Part shown: in pieces, positions 36,973-47,427 of the stretch
Numbering within the stretch: position 1 is the first letter of the stretch
How the letters are laid out: every line of letters begins with the position of its first letter
Notes under the pieces: model-generated
What the model was told of the DNA's origin: nothing
Seen by the model: only the letters and a program-made list of their open reading frames with translations
Databases searched by the model: none
Assembly: GCF_000350225.1 (NCBI RefSeq)
Contig: NW_005179114.1
Coordinates: 91,720 to 155,719 of the forward strand
Length of the DNA stretch: 64,000 nt
Reading direction: 5' to 3'
Source of the DNA: Chondrus crispus
Taxonomy: Eukaryota > Rhodophyta > Florideophyceae > Gigartinales > Gigartinaceae
Program-made: the position numbers and the translations under genes

Positions 36973-39513
36973 TTATTGGCTCGGGCCATCAGCCGCCCCC
37001 GCCGGATCGGAGACGCGGGAGGGCTGAGGACAGTAGCTCGGGTGCTGGGGCACCTCTGTCCTTAGCTCCTCCAACGAGGGCATGGTGACCTCACTGTGCC
37101 GTGGCCAAGCGCGGGCCGACGCGCCATGAGGGCCACCCTCCCCGGCGTGAACGGAATTGTATGCTTGTCCGGCGTAAGGGTCCGGCATTATGGGACGCGA
37201 CGCGGACGCGCCAGAGTGGCGGGCAAGCGCGACTCCTCGCTGTGCGGCGGCACGGAGTTCGTCTCGCTCGCGGCGGTATCGGTCACGATCCGCCATCGCC
37301 CGGTCGAAGGCCTCGGACTGTCGAAGGGACGATTTACGGAAATCGTCCAAGGCCTCCCGAACGCGGTGAAGGTCCGCGGCATGGGCTTCACGCTCTGCAT
37401 CGATACGATTCGCTTCGGCGCTGCGCGTAAGGTACCAGCTCGCGAGGGTGCTTAGCAGCCCACCGACCTTCCAAACGCGATGGGACGCTGTACCGAGGGC
37501 GCGAGTCAATTCGGGAATCGCCGAGATATCCCCCGGCGACAATATGAGCTGCGGCGTCGCGGAAGAGGGCAAAGGTCCTTGCCGTGCCAAGTTCAAAGGA
37601 GGTACGGGCGGAACCTCCGACGCGAATTGACGAAATACCCCGGACGTATTGGGTGACTGTAAGTGGGTCAAGCGCGACGGCACGAAAGCCGAGGTGTCGG
37701 GGTCCACCTCTCGGTACCGCTTCCGCTGAGCCTCGCGACGGGCGGAGCCCACACCGGCCACTCTCCCCGCGACGGTCGGCGAGGACTGGGGAGAGGCCGG
37801 CTTCGCTACGAAGGAGTCGGACCGCGCGTCGTACAGTAGAAAGGAACTTTGCTTGCCCGTGGTGTAATCGGTCCACGGGCGCCGCGTACGCTCCGGCACC
37901 TGGCACGCGCGATGCATGAGTGAAAGTACGGACGCGAAGCTCCACGTCGCGTGTTTGGAGTGCGTCTCTAAAGGATGTAGGGGCACGTCGGGGAGGTTGA
38001 CGGCGACCCTCCCAAGAAACGCGAGGACCCCGATGGGTTGGACAAACACGCGACGATTGACATGGACCTCGGTCATAAACGCGCTCCCTAGGGCCCATGC
38101 CCACTCACACTCGACGTTGTGAATTAATTCAGCGTAGGCCGGGTGCCGTGGGTCGGAGCACGCAAACCCGAAATGCTTTAAGGCATAGGGAAGGTGCGGG
38201 TGGACCCCGAAGGATGAAAAGGACCTCCGCAGCGTCTCCGGCAGATCGGGGAAATCCCTTGCAGTGATGCCGTGCTCAAAGGACGCCGATCTAAAAACGT
38301 GACCGTCCTCTTCCTCGCGATGGCGGTATGTCGCCCAATCGTGGGGCGACACCGCAATGGCGTGGAGCCGCATAAGTGAGCTAGCGGACTTTTGCAAGGC
38401 CACGCGGGTCTTTGAATACGCGTACGGTCGAGGGCTAACGAATAGCTCCTTCACTTCCGAGAACACGAAACGCCGCGGGCCGTCAGGGAGACGACCGAAC
38501 AAGTGTTCAGCCATACGGTCTACATACGAAACTTCACCGAGGCTGTACGCGAAGGACCTGTCCCCGGGGATCGCGTCGGGGAGTTGATACGGAACTCCCC
38601 CGCCTTCACTCGTCAACCTCTCGAGGACGAGGCCGGCCTCGTCCACACGACCCGCCTCGTAGATGCGTCGGACACGCATGAGGTCGGGACGCAAGGAGTC
38701 GCGGGACAGTAGTTCGGCAAGCGTGATCCCCGATCGGGCGTGCCGACGCCACGGGAACCGCAGTCGCTCAACCGGTAACGACATCGAGCGCTCCAGAGGA
38801 GCACCAAACCACTGCGTGGTGTCGTCGGCCAACTCTGCGCTGGCGTCGAGCATGCTCCGACACTTCTGGGGCAGGGCGCCGGGCTGTCGGCAGCTCCCCC
38901 ACGCCCCATAAGACCCACTGCGCCGCTTGTAAGCCGCGTTAGCGCGCTCTGCATCGGGTGACCCCACGGAAGCGGACCCGTCGGGGACCGCTCGGGCGTC
39001 TTCTTTTCCCTTCTGTACCACGCCCATCGAAGAGGCCGGACGGAATTCAACCGATGACGCGGACCCAGAAGGTCCGCGCGACTTTTGGAAAGGCGGCAAC
39101 GCGGGCGCCGTGGAAGGAAAGAACCCCTCTACGCGAAGGGGAAGCGTAACAGAGACCCCGGTAGAGACCGGGACGGGTACTGTACACGGGGGCCCGGACG
39201 CCCCAGGGAGCGGCGGAAGTGCGAGGGGTGCCACGGAGGAACCCCCACACGAAGGGGACAGCGGGGAGTCGACAGCGGGATGACCCGCGGGAGGAGGAGA
39301 CATGAGGAACACGTGGAAGCCCGCGTACGGGCGAGGAAGGTGAACGACGTCCGCACCGATGTGCGGGAAGAAGCCGATGTAGGCGAAGGAAAGGGGTGCG
39401 CGGATGAGGACCGAAACGCAGACAGGGGAGAGGCGATCGGGGATCAACGCGGGGGAATACGCCGTATAGCGGGGGAACAGGGCCAAGGCTCGGGAAGCGA
39501 CCGGGTCGGACAT
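36973..39513 (-). CDS. Large antisense accessory protein of element A
   Basis: 846 codons from ATG 39513-39511 (start MSDPVASRALALFPRY), intact and antisense to gag-pol, ending about 1.85 kb from the pol end. Residues 1-75 form a small domain with hydrophobic and aromatic residues. About 75-210 is a Pro/Ser-rich linker including PPFQKSRG. About 230-600 looks globular (LAELLSRDSLRPDL, FVFSEVKELFVSPR, HAYAELIHNVECEWAWALG-type text). A charged, probably coiled-coil segment at about 720-785 (EREAHAADLHRVREAL, RYRRERDELRAA) precedes a disordered tail. I recognise no known family; a relative's N-terminus is at 1-222. A promoter in or near the 3' LTR reading leftward is implied. The open length in GC-rich DNA alone would be weak evidence, but the relative at the left edge supports a real gene. 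Confidence 0.6.
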   Translation of the reverse strand: MSDPVASRALALFPRYTAYSPALIPDRLSPVCVSVLIRAPLSFAYIGFFPHIGADVVHLPRPYAGFHVFLMSPPPAGHPAVDSPLSPSCGGSSVAPLALPPLPGASGPPCTVPVPVSTGVSVTLPLRVEGFFPSTAPALPPFQKSRGPSGSASSVEFRPASSMGVVQKGKEDARAVPDGSASVGSPDAERANAAYKRRSGSYGAWGSCRQPGALPQKCRSMLDASAELADDTTQWFGAPLERSMSLPVERLRFPWRRHARSGITLAELLSRDSLRPDLMRVRRIYEAGRVDEAGLVLERLTSEGGGVPYQLPDAIPGDRSFAYSLGEVSYVDRMAEHLFGRLPDGPRRFVFSEVKELFVSPRPYAYSKTRVALQKSASSLMRLHAIAVSPHDWATYRHREEEDGHVFRSASFEHGITARDFPDLPETLRRSFSSFGVHPHLPYALKHFGFACSDPRHPAYAELIHNVECEWAWALGSAFMTEVHVNRRVFVQPIGVLAFLGRVAVNLPDVPLHPLETHSKHATWSFASVLSLMHRACQVPERTRRPWTDYTTGKQSSFLLYDARSDSFVAKPASPQSSPTVAGRVAGVGSARREAQRKRYREVDPDTSAFVPSRLTHLQSPNTSGVFRQFASEVPPVPPLNLARQGPLPSSATPQLILSPGDISAIPELTRALGTASHRVWKVGGLLSTLASWYLTRSAEANRIDAEREAHAADLHRVREALDDFRKSSLRQSEAFDRAMADRDRYRRERDELRAAAQRGVALARHSGASASRPIMPDPYAGQAYNSVHAGEGGPHGASARAWPRHSEVTMPSLEELRTEVPQHPSYCPQPSRVSDPAGAADGPSQ

Positions 39514-39523
39514 GGTTCTCTCA

Positions 39524-39561
39524 CTCCTCAAGGGTGAACGCGGACGTTCACTCTTGAGGAG
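39524..39561 (+). promoter_or_regulatory. Hairpin carrying the 3' polypurine tract
   Basis: Arms CTCCTCAAGGGTGAACG (39524-39540) and CGTTCACTCTTGAGGAG (39545-39561), 17 nt with one mismatch, around the loop CGGA. The 3' arm runs into the polypurine tract (GAGGAGGGGGCCG to 39568), which directly abuts the 3' LTR. Confidence 0.75.
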
Positions 39562-39568
39562 GGGGCCG
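39534..39568 (+). promoter_or_regulatory. 3' polypurine tract and second copy of the 34-bp repeat
   Basis: GTGAACGCGG(A)CGTTCACTC then TTGAGGAGGGGGCCG, adjoining the LTR start TGTGG at 39569. It primes plus-strand synthesis in LTR elements. It duplicates 35094-35127. Confidence 0.75.
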
Positions 39569-40231
39569 TGTGGCATAACGGCGGTTCGCGATTAGATTTA
39601 GATCAGATCAATACGAACCACACGCGCGCACACGTGTACCCCCACGTGTACGGAGGATGCGGGACCACACGCGTACACGTGTAGGAGGCGCGTACCACCG
39701 CGCGCACAGTACGCGTCCCACACGTGTGCTGTCAGCCCCGACGGCTGACAGCATTACAGCGCGGGACGACCCGCGCTACAGTAAGTTACTACAGCATACC
39801 GGTACTGTAGTATTATGATAGACGCATTGTATACATTAAATACAAGCGCGACCAGCGGCGGGGTAGGTGGAGAAGCACGGACTTGTCCACGACCTACCGC
39901 CTAGGTCCGTCTTCCAGCTTAACTAACGAGCGCGATCCGCCTTCGCGCGCGTTAACCGGGACAAAGCGGGTAGGGGACAGCCGCGTACGCGAGCGAGCCT
40001 AGATCCGCCTCCGCCCGTCAGTGCTGGTACGTTACCCAGTGCTGCTCCGGGGCGTGGAGGCGTAGATCGGCCCGCGCGTACGCTCGTCCCCGACCGTCCC
40101 GCTCTACCACGCTACCAGGGCCTGCTTCCCTGTACCGTTAGCTGTGTGTTCTCCCCGTCTTCTCGCCCCTCGTACGGGGTCTACGTCGAGCAGAGTATAC
40201 ACCCTTCTCCGTTGGGGGGTGTTATACTACA
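39569..40231 (+). repeat. 3' LTR of element A
   Basis: Same length and ends as the 5' LTR, followed by the target duplication GTATC (40232-40236). Differences from the 5' copy are nearly all C/T or G/A. Confidence 0.92.
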
Positions 40232-40236
40232 GTATC

Positions 40237-41089
40237 AGTAACAACTAGATGGGATACGATGTATTTCCCGATCATAAGATTGAGATATGCTAAAGTCTGA
40301 CTCGTAGTACGGATTTATATGTTCTCTGAAACTTTCAATGGACTACGATTCTTGCATGAAACCTTGGATGGATGCGTTTTCCAGAATAACAACCATGATG
40401 GACTTCGCGCTACAAGTATTATGGTAACTGGATCATAAATCTGGATCGTCGCAAAGTGGCGCACAGATGAAGCTCTACATGTTTCGGGCCCACTTGGACA
40501 AACTGTTCACGCAACTGCCTCGATCCAGTACGTGATAAAGTACTAATGGGATCACCTAATTGTATAATCGAGGTCTGAAAAATCGCAAAATTTCGTTAAC
40601 CACTAAGCTATAGGTGCTGGCGTGGTGGTGTCCCATTTTGTTGTAGTATGATAACCCGTTCTGGACGCCCTACAGTAGCTCGAAGGGCCCGAGTTAGGAG
40701 GAATACACGTACCCTAATGCAGAAGTGCAAGCAGGAGTGACAGCGCAAGTGTACTAGTATGCAAGCCCGTATACACGTACTGTAATGCCAGGGGCACAGT
40801 TGTGCACGTGTACACGAAAAGTCTACTCAAAGGCTCTTACACTACTAGTTAGTTATGATTGCTACCATAATGTTGTCGTACAGTAGCTTGGAACCGGACA
40901 GAGGCAGGAGTACTAGAGAGGTACTGCCTTCGTCCCCACCATAAACTAGCTATCTCCTCCGCTCTGACCTAGCCCCACTCTCCTAATTAGGACTCAACCC
41001 CCGTCTTCAGGGGTAGCCTCTCCGAATTTTCGTTTCGGTGTCGCTATAGCCGTCCTCCCGCGAGGTTGTTGGCTTGTAGTCTACTACTA
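40237..41089. other. Unassigned spacer between element A and a solo LTR
   Basis: No frame with coding character. It contains scattered TACAGTA/TACTGTA and ACACGTAC words like those in the gypsy LTRs (e.g. 40760-40815), but no element ends were identified. Confidence 0.4.
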
Positions 41090-41094
41090 CTGTG

Positions 41095-42137
41095 TGTAGT
41101 GCAATGTGCCTGGCAGGCCGCGAACACAGTCCGACTGTCAAACAAGAAGAAGAAAAACAACAACAGCAACAACCACTGCCGATGGCACGAGCTACGGAGC
41201 GTTCGAGACTCCCTTTCCCCTTGTTTGGGCTTGCGGCCCACGGTAGCTCAACTCCGACGGGGGGGTAAGGAAAGATGCCCGGCCCGGGAGGATAGTGGTC
41301 GTAGAGACTTGTGAAGACTTGAGCGTTCGACGAGTGCGGGTTGGGCTTGTCTACGAGAATGTAACCGCGGTTCGCTGGGTTGTAAGGCCAATGCTCGACG
41401 AGCGTCTTCAGCACCTTGTGTATAATTCAAGGTCTTCGACGGGGGCTTGTTCAGCACTACCCGCCGGGATCGTAACCGTGTAGCAACGCTACTACCGACG
41501 TGTTGCCCGATGGCTAAAAACACCCTCACCAGCGCGATCGCAATCGCGGTAGGTGGTACCAACTCTGTCTTGTACAGCAAGACCTTCGACGGAGGCGTCG
41601 TTGCAACAGCCTTCCGACGGAACTTGAAACAGTAGCAGCGCTACACAACGTGTTGCCCGATGGCTAAAACACCTACACCGGATCGGTGGCAACCAACTCC
41701 AGTGGAACCAACACAATTAAGGGAAAAATAGAGGTAGAAGTAGAAGATGATAGGGAAATAAAGGAAAAAGAAAAGGGAACCCCCGAGCGCAAAGGATAAC
41801 GTAATCTGTGGCAAAAGGGAGCGTCTTGGGAAAGACGGACTTCGACCAAGGAGATATTCAACTCTGGCAACTCGGGTTGGCTTTACTGACTTGGTGGTCA
41901 GAGGGCTAAGGTATATATCGCCCCGCCGGAGCCACTACAGTAGCTCGCGGCGCTAGATCCTAGATCTAATCTAGTGTCAGCAAAATTAATGCCAACTAAT
42001 TAACTAAATAAAATAAAATAATTAAAAATTAAAACTGTGCAATTATTCCCACGTGTGTCCCCCAACCCGGACTACTTTTCATATCCAAATATTTTCCTTT
42101 CTTTTCACCCCCCTTTTCAGGTGCGTATTGCACTACA
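41095..42137 (-). repeat. Solo LTR of the element B family (copy 1)
   Basis: 1043 bp with inverted ends TGTAGTGCAAT...ATTGCACTACA, flanked by a perfect 5-bp duplication, CTGTG (41090-41094, 42138-42142). TG...CA ends, a 5-bp duplication and a TATATA box (41911-41917) that works in the minus orientation indicate an LTR. Its match to the LTR next to the element B leader fixes the family and strand. Part of it is a degenerate minisatellite (about 41385-41700; units with GTAGCAGCGCTACAC, GTTGCCCGATGGCTAAAA and TCGACGGAGGCGTCGTTGC). No internal element sequence lies on either side, so it is a recombination product. Confidence 0.75.
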
Positions 42138-42142
42138 CTGTG

Positions 42143-45100
42143 AAAACCTTCTCCGCATGTGACAAATAAAGGCCGGAAGGGATCCATTCTACTTCACCTT
42201 GGGCGCGGTCACTATATGAACATCACCGAATATGGACGGTTGATTTCCTAGGCAACTGCTTGCTTCGCTGTGCAGCAGATATAGATGTTGAGATGAACAG
42301 CAAGGCTTGGACAATGACGGAAACCCCACTCTAAATTGTCATGGAGATAATGCAGTTAGGGAGATCATGAAAGAGCTCTTACAAGTGATCACGAATGGGT
42401 CTTTAACTGCGCATGCAAGAATGAATAACGTGGGAAACGTCTTCATTATCATGAGCTTGTACGATGCTATGATATTGTACACACAGGACTATCAGTTCAC
42501 TTCGTGAGGGAGACGCTTCGCTGGCTGGAGAAGTTGAAAAAGCCAAGAGAGAACCGACAAGGTATCCCTATCGCATCGGGGAAATGCAGTACTCGCTTAT
42601 CGATGCTCCGGATGTAACTGTGACACATGTGTTATGTCTCACCACCGACACTAAATGGCGAACAGACTGCCGCCAGGATTGCAGTAAACCCTAAAACTGC
42701 TGCAGCTTCATCTGAACAAACAATAACAGATAGAGGCCGCGGTATTGTGGTAGGGACCCTCTGGACTAGCTTGGAATGCACTTTGAAACACTTCGAATCC
42801 GTAGCACGCCGTATACACGAGAGGCATCCCTCCTCGAAGTTGATTGAAACCTTCCCTGCTTTCAGCTATACACAATTTCTCTCATTGCTCAGTACTGAGT
42901 ATCAGGTATGGTACAGTTCTTTCACAGGAATGTGTGACCACATCGTAATTCATTCTTTAATCAACAGTATGGCGTTGGAATTGGGGTGAGGGCCGACAAG
43001 GAGAAATACTGAGGATTCCAGGTAAGTAATGTGTCATGGGAGAGAAACCCGAAGATACGGCATGCATATACATGGGGACAAGCTGTGCAGACGCAATTCC
43101 TAAAGTGTGGAATACCCCCAATGAGACTGTACAGCTCTCTTCAGTCTTGTTGACAGGATACACGGAGTGCAATAATGGGGCCAGCCGTAAAAACACGGCC
43201 TGGAACTGAAGAAGTTTACTTTCCTTCTACTGGGACTCCACACGAAAAGAACGCATAAGTTTGCTTTTTTATGGAGAAGAGTTCAAGAAATTAGGCTGGA
43301 AAACGTGGTCAAAGAATCAACGTATCTTGACAGAAATAGGTAGGTCGTTGGATCCATCACTATCGATTACTTTGAGGAGCGGGAAATACCTCCGTACGGA
43401 GATAAGTGGGATAGCTTTTGATCATATCTGGGGGAAGCTTGTAAGAAGGAAAGAGTATAGTATTTGAGTTTGAGATCCAAAACTGTAGCACCGCGGACTT
43501 AATAACAAGCTCACTTCTTGCAGGTGTAGCACTACTGTATCAAGCCAGGTACAATATATCACTTTCATATTTAGAACTGAAGACCATAGCGACATAGACT
43601 CCACATATGTCATAATTTAACGTCACTTTCTTTGAAATGGGAAAATTCTATTCATCAATACAATATGTCATCTCCAGTACCGCAATAAATCTGGCGATAC
43701 TATACGATCATAAAGATTGATCACATTTTGAAGCGATTCCTAGTTGGCGATGATACATGGACTTCATGGGTATCCCATTCCAGCTGTGCCGAACAGTGCG
43801 TTGTGGTTAAAATAGATCGGGCGGACTGGCGGGTCTCAGGACAAATAGTGTTGCGTTTAGGGGCGGGACACTGCGGCCCTATCGGACCGGGAGTCAGGGC
43901 CGCAACATTTCTCTTCGTGAATTTATGTTGAGGCAGTTTTCCGCGTTCAAAGGCGTCCTTTTTGCATCGCCTTTCATCCATTGGAGGTGTGTAGCTAGTG
44001 CAGATGTTGCCTCCCACGGTCCAACATGGAGAAGTTGCCGAGGGCGTCCTTGTCAGAGTGGGGTGCCCACGGACGACTGTGGGCAGTGCCAGTCTAAATT
44101 AGTGAGGTCCCTGAAAGCTGAAAAGTTGGACTATGGGCGCGTTTCCGCATCTTGTTGGAACGGTGTTACGGCTCACCAACGATTGAATGTACCTCTTTGT
44201 GCAGTACTGTAACGGTCTGGAGCGGCATCGGAGTGGCGTCCATGCAGAGGCTTACGTTCCACACGGCTGACTCGTGGCGAGCCTGGCCTCGTAGGAATTG
44301 TTTGTTCTCGATACAACTGGTAAGGAAACTATTTTCAATCAGACCGAAGCGCAGACAACCTAATCAGAAGCAACATACAGGCTCTGTCAACTTACAAGCG
44401 ACCGGGTCTAAGCGGAATGAAAAAGCACTTATGCCCCGTGCCGCTGAGCGGTTGGCCACGGACTACTGAGGAGCCAAAATCGCCGTCCGGTAACCTGCAT
44501 AATGTTTGCATCTGTCGAAGCGATCTGTAGTACAATGAATATGACATTGCCTACGGTGCCCTATGTGTACAGGTGGGTAGTCGTGGATTTAATTCTGGAT
44601 CCAATCTGGTTGTTGATCCACTCTTTGATTAGTGACCGTAAGTTCTCCTTACACTAGTCGTACTGTAGTTGTTGTGCAGTGTCGCCGGCGAACCTTTAGC
44701 CAACTGGACGGCTCCAGCTCCCCGTTCGTTAAGTGTGCGCTACCCCGCACCTCTTTGATCAGGGAGCTACTATGGCGATTCTGTAGTACAGCTCTTCACC
44801 CATGTGTTCCACTTATTTTTCTTCCCGGCTACTGTTTTGGTCTCTAATTGTTCTTCTGTTTGTTTTCTACTTTATTTTCCTTATCTATTGGTTTGGTATC
44901 CTTGCATCTATCTCTTTACCTATCGGTTGCTCTCCTTACGGGTATCTCTTCTACTTCTCTTATCATCTTTCTCACCCATCTATACCCTCTACCGCAGGCC
45001 GTCCGATGAATGCTGTTGTACTTCATTCTACATTGTCCCTTAACGAGACTGGTCTCCCAGGACAGACTCATGCTATATAACCTGAGTCTGTACCCCGATC

Positions 45101-46288
45101 CGTCCCGGAGGATCGGGGTACCACAGGATCAATTATGAGCTAGTCTGGGATTCCATCGGGTCTGTCGCGAGCGAGACAACACTCGCGAGGCACCCACAGG
45201 TGCTGAGCGGCTTCCTCGCCTCGTAGTGGGTAAGGGAAAGAGGATTTAGAACTAAATCAAAGGTCGCTGGGGAGACAGAACTTGGCTAGGTTTTACTCTG
45301 TAGCATCCTTAGGGCAGGTGATATACAGCACTAACTCGCTGTCGGGCCAGAATTTAGGACCCTTAAACTCTATAAAAGCAATCGAAACTTCAGCGAGACA
45401 CAGCCCCCTCGCCATATTGCTTCTTAGCCTAGGAAGAAATATGACGAGGGGGTAGTTGAGAGTCCCGGTGTTCCTAATAGCCCACGGTAGAAGAGTCAAG
45501 TGACCAGGGAATTAGATATTTAGTTTACTGCACCAACACCTTCCAGTGCGTCTAGTTATGGATGTAGTAGCCTGAAACGCTGGCGACATCACCGGGTAAT
45601 AAGGTCGCCCCTGTGGTAACATATCGATCGGTACTGGTACTAAATCATACTAACAACAGAGCCTGGCCGAACTCACTGACCTGAAAAGCAGACCAGTCTA
45701 TACGACCGTGTTTTCATGAATCAAAGACCTACCCGAATCTGGCGTAACGACTGCCAAACGATAAAGATATACTTAATATAAACGATAGAAGTTATTTGAA
45801 ACTCAAAAAGTACTCCAAATCTAGAGTACTGCACAATGCAATTGACAGCGAATTTATATTCTTACCAAAAGAGAAAGCCTTCCGAGTTATTCAAACGTCG
45901 TATCTCGAGATATCATACCAAGTTCTTTAAATCTAGTCTTGTAATGAGTGATGAAATAGTCTTTGAAAGACAAATTTGAGAGAACGTCCTCACGAATTCA
46001 AAATAGTATAGTAATCTGAACTAGAACGATAGTTTGCAGAACAGCCTCAACAACAAGATCAGTTGAAATACAGTGTCAAAAATGATTCATGAATGAATAG
46101 GCTGATTTTAACTTTCGTCCCCACGAAAGAACAAGAAAAATTGTTAGAAATAGGACTAAGTATACCATGAGTTACAATCAGGTCTTCGGACCCTTTTGGG
46201 GTTAGATCAATCCTCGTCTTAGCTTCCAAATTTGTTCTCAATTTCGATTCTCAAGATCTATAACTCTTTGAAACTGGTTACCATATGT
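42143..46288. other. Unassigned 4.1-kb stretch between two solo LTRs
   Basis: Short open segments such as plus 42307-42504 and 42627-42986 have coding-like composition but match nothing I recognise; they may be exons or an old transposon remnant. A pyrimidine-rich tract runs 44800-45000, and a strong hairpin lies at 45090-45121. From about 45700 the sequence is AT-richer with no frame of note. Confidence 0.4.
45090..45121. repeat. Perfect 12-bp stem hairpin
   Basis: GTACCCCGATCC, 8-nt loop GTCCCGGA, then GGATCGGGGTAC. It follows a TATATAA at 45074-45080 by about 10 bp. It has no tRNA arms. It could be a transcript-end structure or a remnant of an element end. Confidence 0.8.
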
Positions 46289-46293
46289 TCGTT

Positions 46294-47422
46294 TGTAGTG
46301 CAATGTGCCTGTCGGGCCGGAACGAGGGTCCAACGGTCCAGCAACAGCACAATCAACAAACAACAACCAACAAGAGTTGCCGACGGCACAGCGTTACGGA
46401 GTGTCCGATTCTTCCTTTCTCTTTAAGTGGGTTTGCGGCCCACAGTAGCTCAAATCCCTGATAGGGGGGGAGGGCAAAAGGAAGATGCCCGGCCCGGGAT
46501 GAATGGTGGCAGAGTCTTGTACAGGCAGTTGCTCCGCGAGTTCGGGGCGGTAATTAAGAAGCCGGGCCGGATGGGTCGTAAAGCCAATGCTCGCTGAGCG
46601 CCTGGTACACATTATACCCTTGATAAGGTCTTCGACGGGGGCGTCGCGACACAGCCCGACGGGAATTAGCAAACACGTAGCAGCGCTACACCTCCGTACT
46701 GCCCGATAGCAAAGTACCGACACCCGAACGGTCGCAACCTGTATCCGATGGAACCAACACTGTCCTGTATACGCAACAGGACCTCCGAGGGAGACGTCGT
46801 CGCAACAGCCTCCGTCGGGGGACGTAAACAAGTAGCAGCGCTACACCCACGTGTCGCCCGATGGCTAAGACACCTACACCGGTCCGGTCGCAACCAAAGC
46901 CGATGGCACCAACAACAAACGAAAGAACGAACACAAGAGCCCGATGACTCCAGTCGTCACAATGCGTATCGCAATCAGGCACTTTGGAACCAACACAAGG
47001 TAAGGGAATAGAAATAGAGATAGAAATAGAAATGGATAGGTGAAATAAAGGAAAAGGAAAGGGAACCCCCGAACGCAAAGGATAACGTAATCTGTGGTAA
47101 AAGGGAGCGTCTTGGGAAAGACGGACTTCGACCAAGGAGATATTCAACTCTGGCAACTCGGGTTGGCTTAACTGACTTGGTGGCCAGTAGGGTAAGGTAT
47201 ATATCGCCCCGCCGGAGCCACTACAGTAGCTCGCGGCGCTAGATCCTAGATCTAATCTAGTGTCAGCAAAATTAATGCCAACTAATTAACTAAATAGAAT
47301 TAATAATTAAAAATTAAAACTGTGCAATTATTCCCACGTGTGTCCCCCAACCCGGACTACTTTTCATATCCAAATATTTTCCTTTCTTTCCACCCCCCCG
47401 TAGAGCCTCATATTGCACTACA
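46294..47422 (-). repeat. Solo LTR of the element B family (copy 2)
   Basis: 1129 bp with the same inverted ends as copy 1 and a perfect duplication, TCGTT (46289-46293, 47423-47427). It is closely similar to copy 1 from the GGGAACCCCCGA block through GGTATATATCGCCCCGCCGG to the ATTCCCACGTGTGTCCCCC block. The extra length comes largely from the internal minisatellite (about 46600-46900). Same strand as copy 1 and element B. Confidence 0.75.
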
Positions 47423-47427
47423 TCGTT

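Larger units (their letters stand above)
27086..40231 (+). mobile_element. Element A: 13.1-kb Ty3/gypsy chromovirus with antisense accessory ORF
   Basis: Two 663-bp LTRs (27086-27748, 39569-40231) start TGTGG and end TACTACA and are flanked by a perfect 5-bp duplication, GTATC (27081-27085 and 40232-40236). Inside, in order, are a primer site, gag, a gap with two hairpins, pol (PR-RT-RH-IN-chromodomain), a polypurine copy at the pol end, a 4.4-kb module with a large antisense ORF, and the true polypurine tract. By eye the LTRs differ at about 12 sites, about 11 of them transitions, so insertion is fairly recent. Pol has two in-frame stops and one frameshift near its 3' end, and its protease lacks the usual active-site Gly, so this copy is probably not autonomous. 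Confidence 0.92.

Noticed and set aside
36304-37088. Overlapping Arg-rich plus-strand frames at the end of the element A module
   Set aside because: No motif and partly opposite the antisense ORF; composition is what noncoding GC-rich DNA gives.
41095-42137. Reading the TGTAGTGCAAT repeats as inverted-repeat DNA transposons
   Set aside because: TG...CA ends, 5-bp duplications, a TATA box and the place of a copy right before a primer site and gag in element B fit an LTR better.
45074-45121. tRNA or snRNA gene at the 45-kb hairpin
   Set aside because: Only one stem; no D or T arm, no A/B box promoter sequence.
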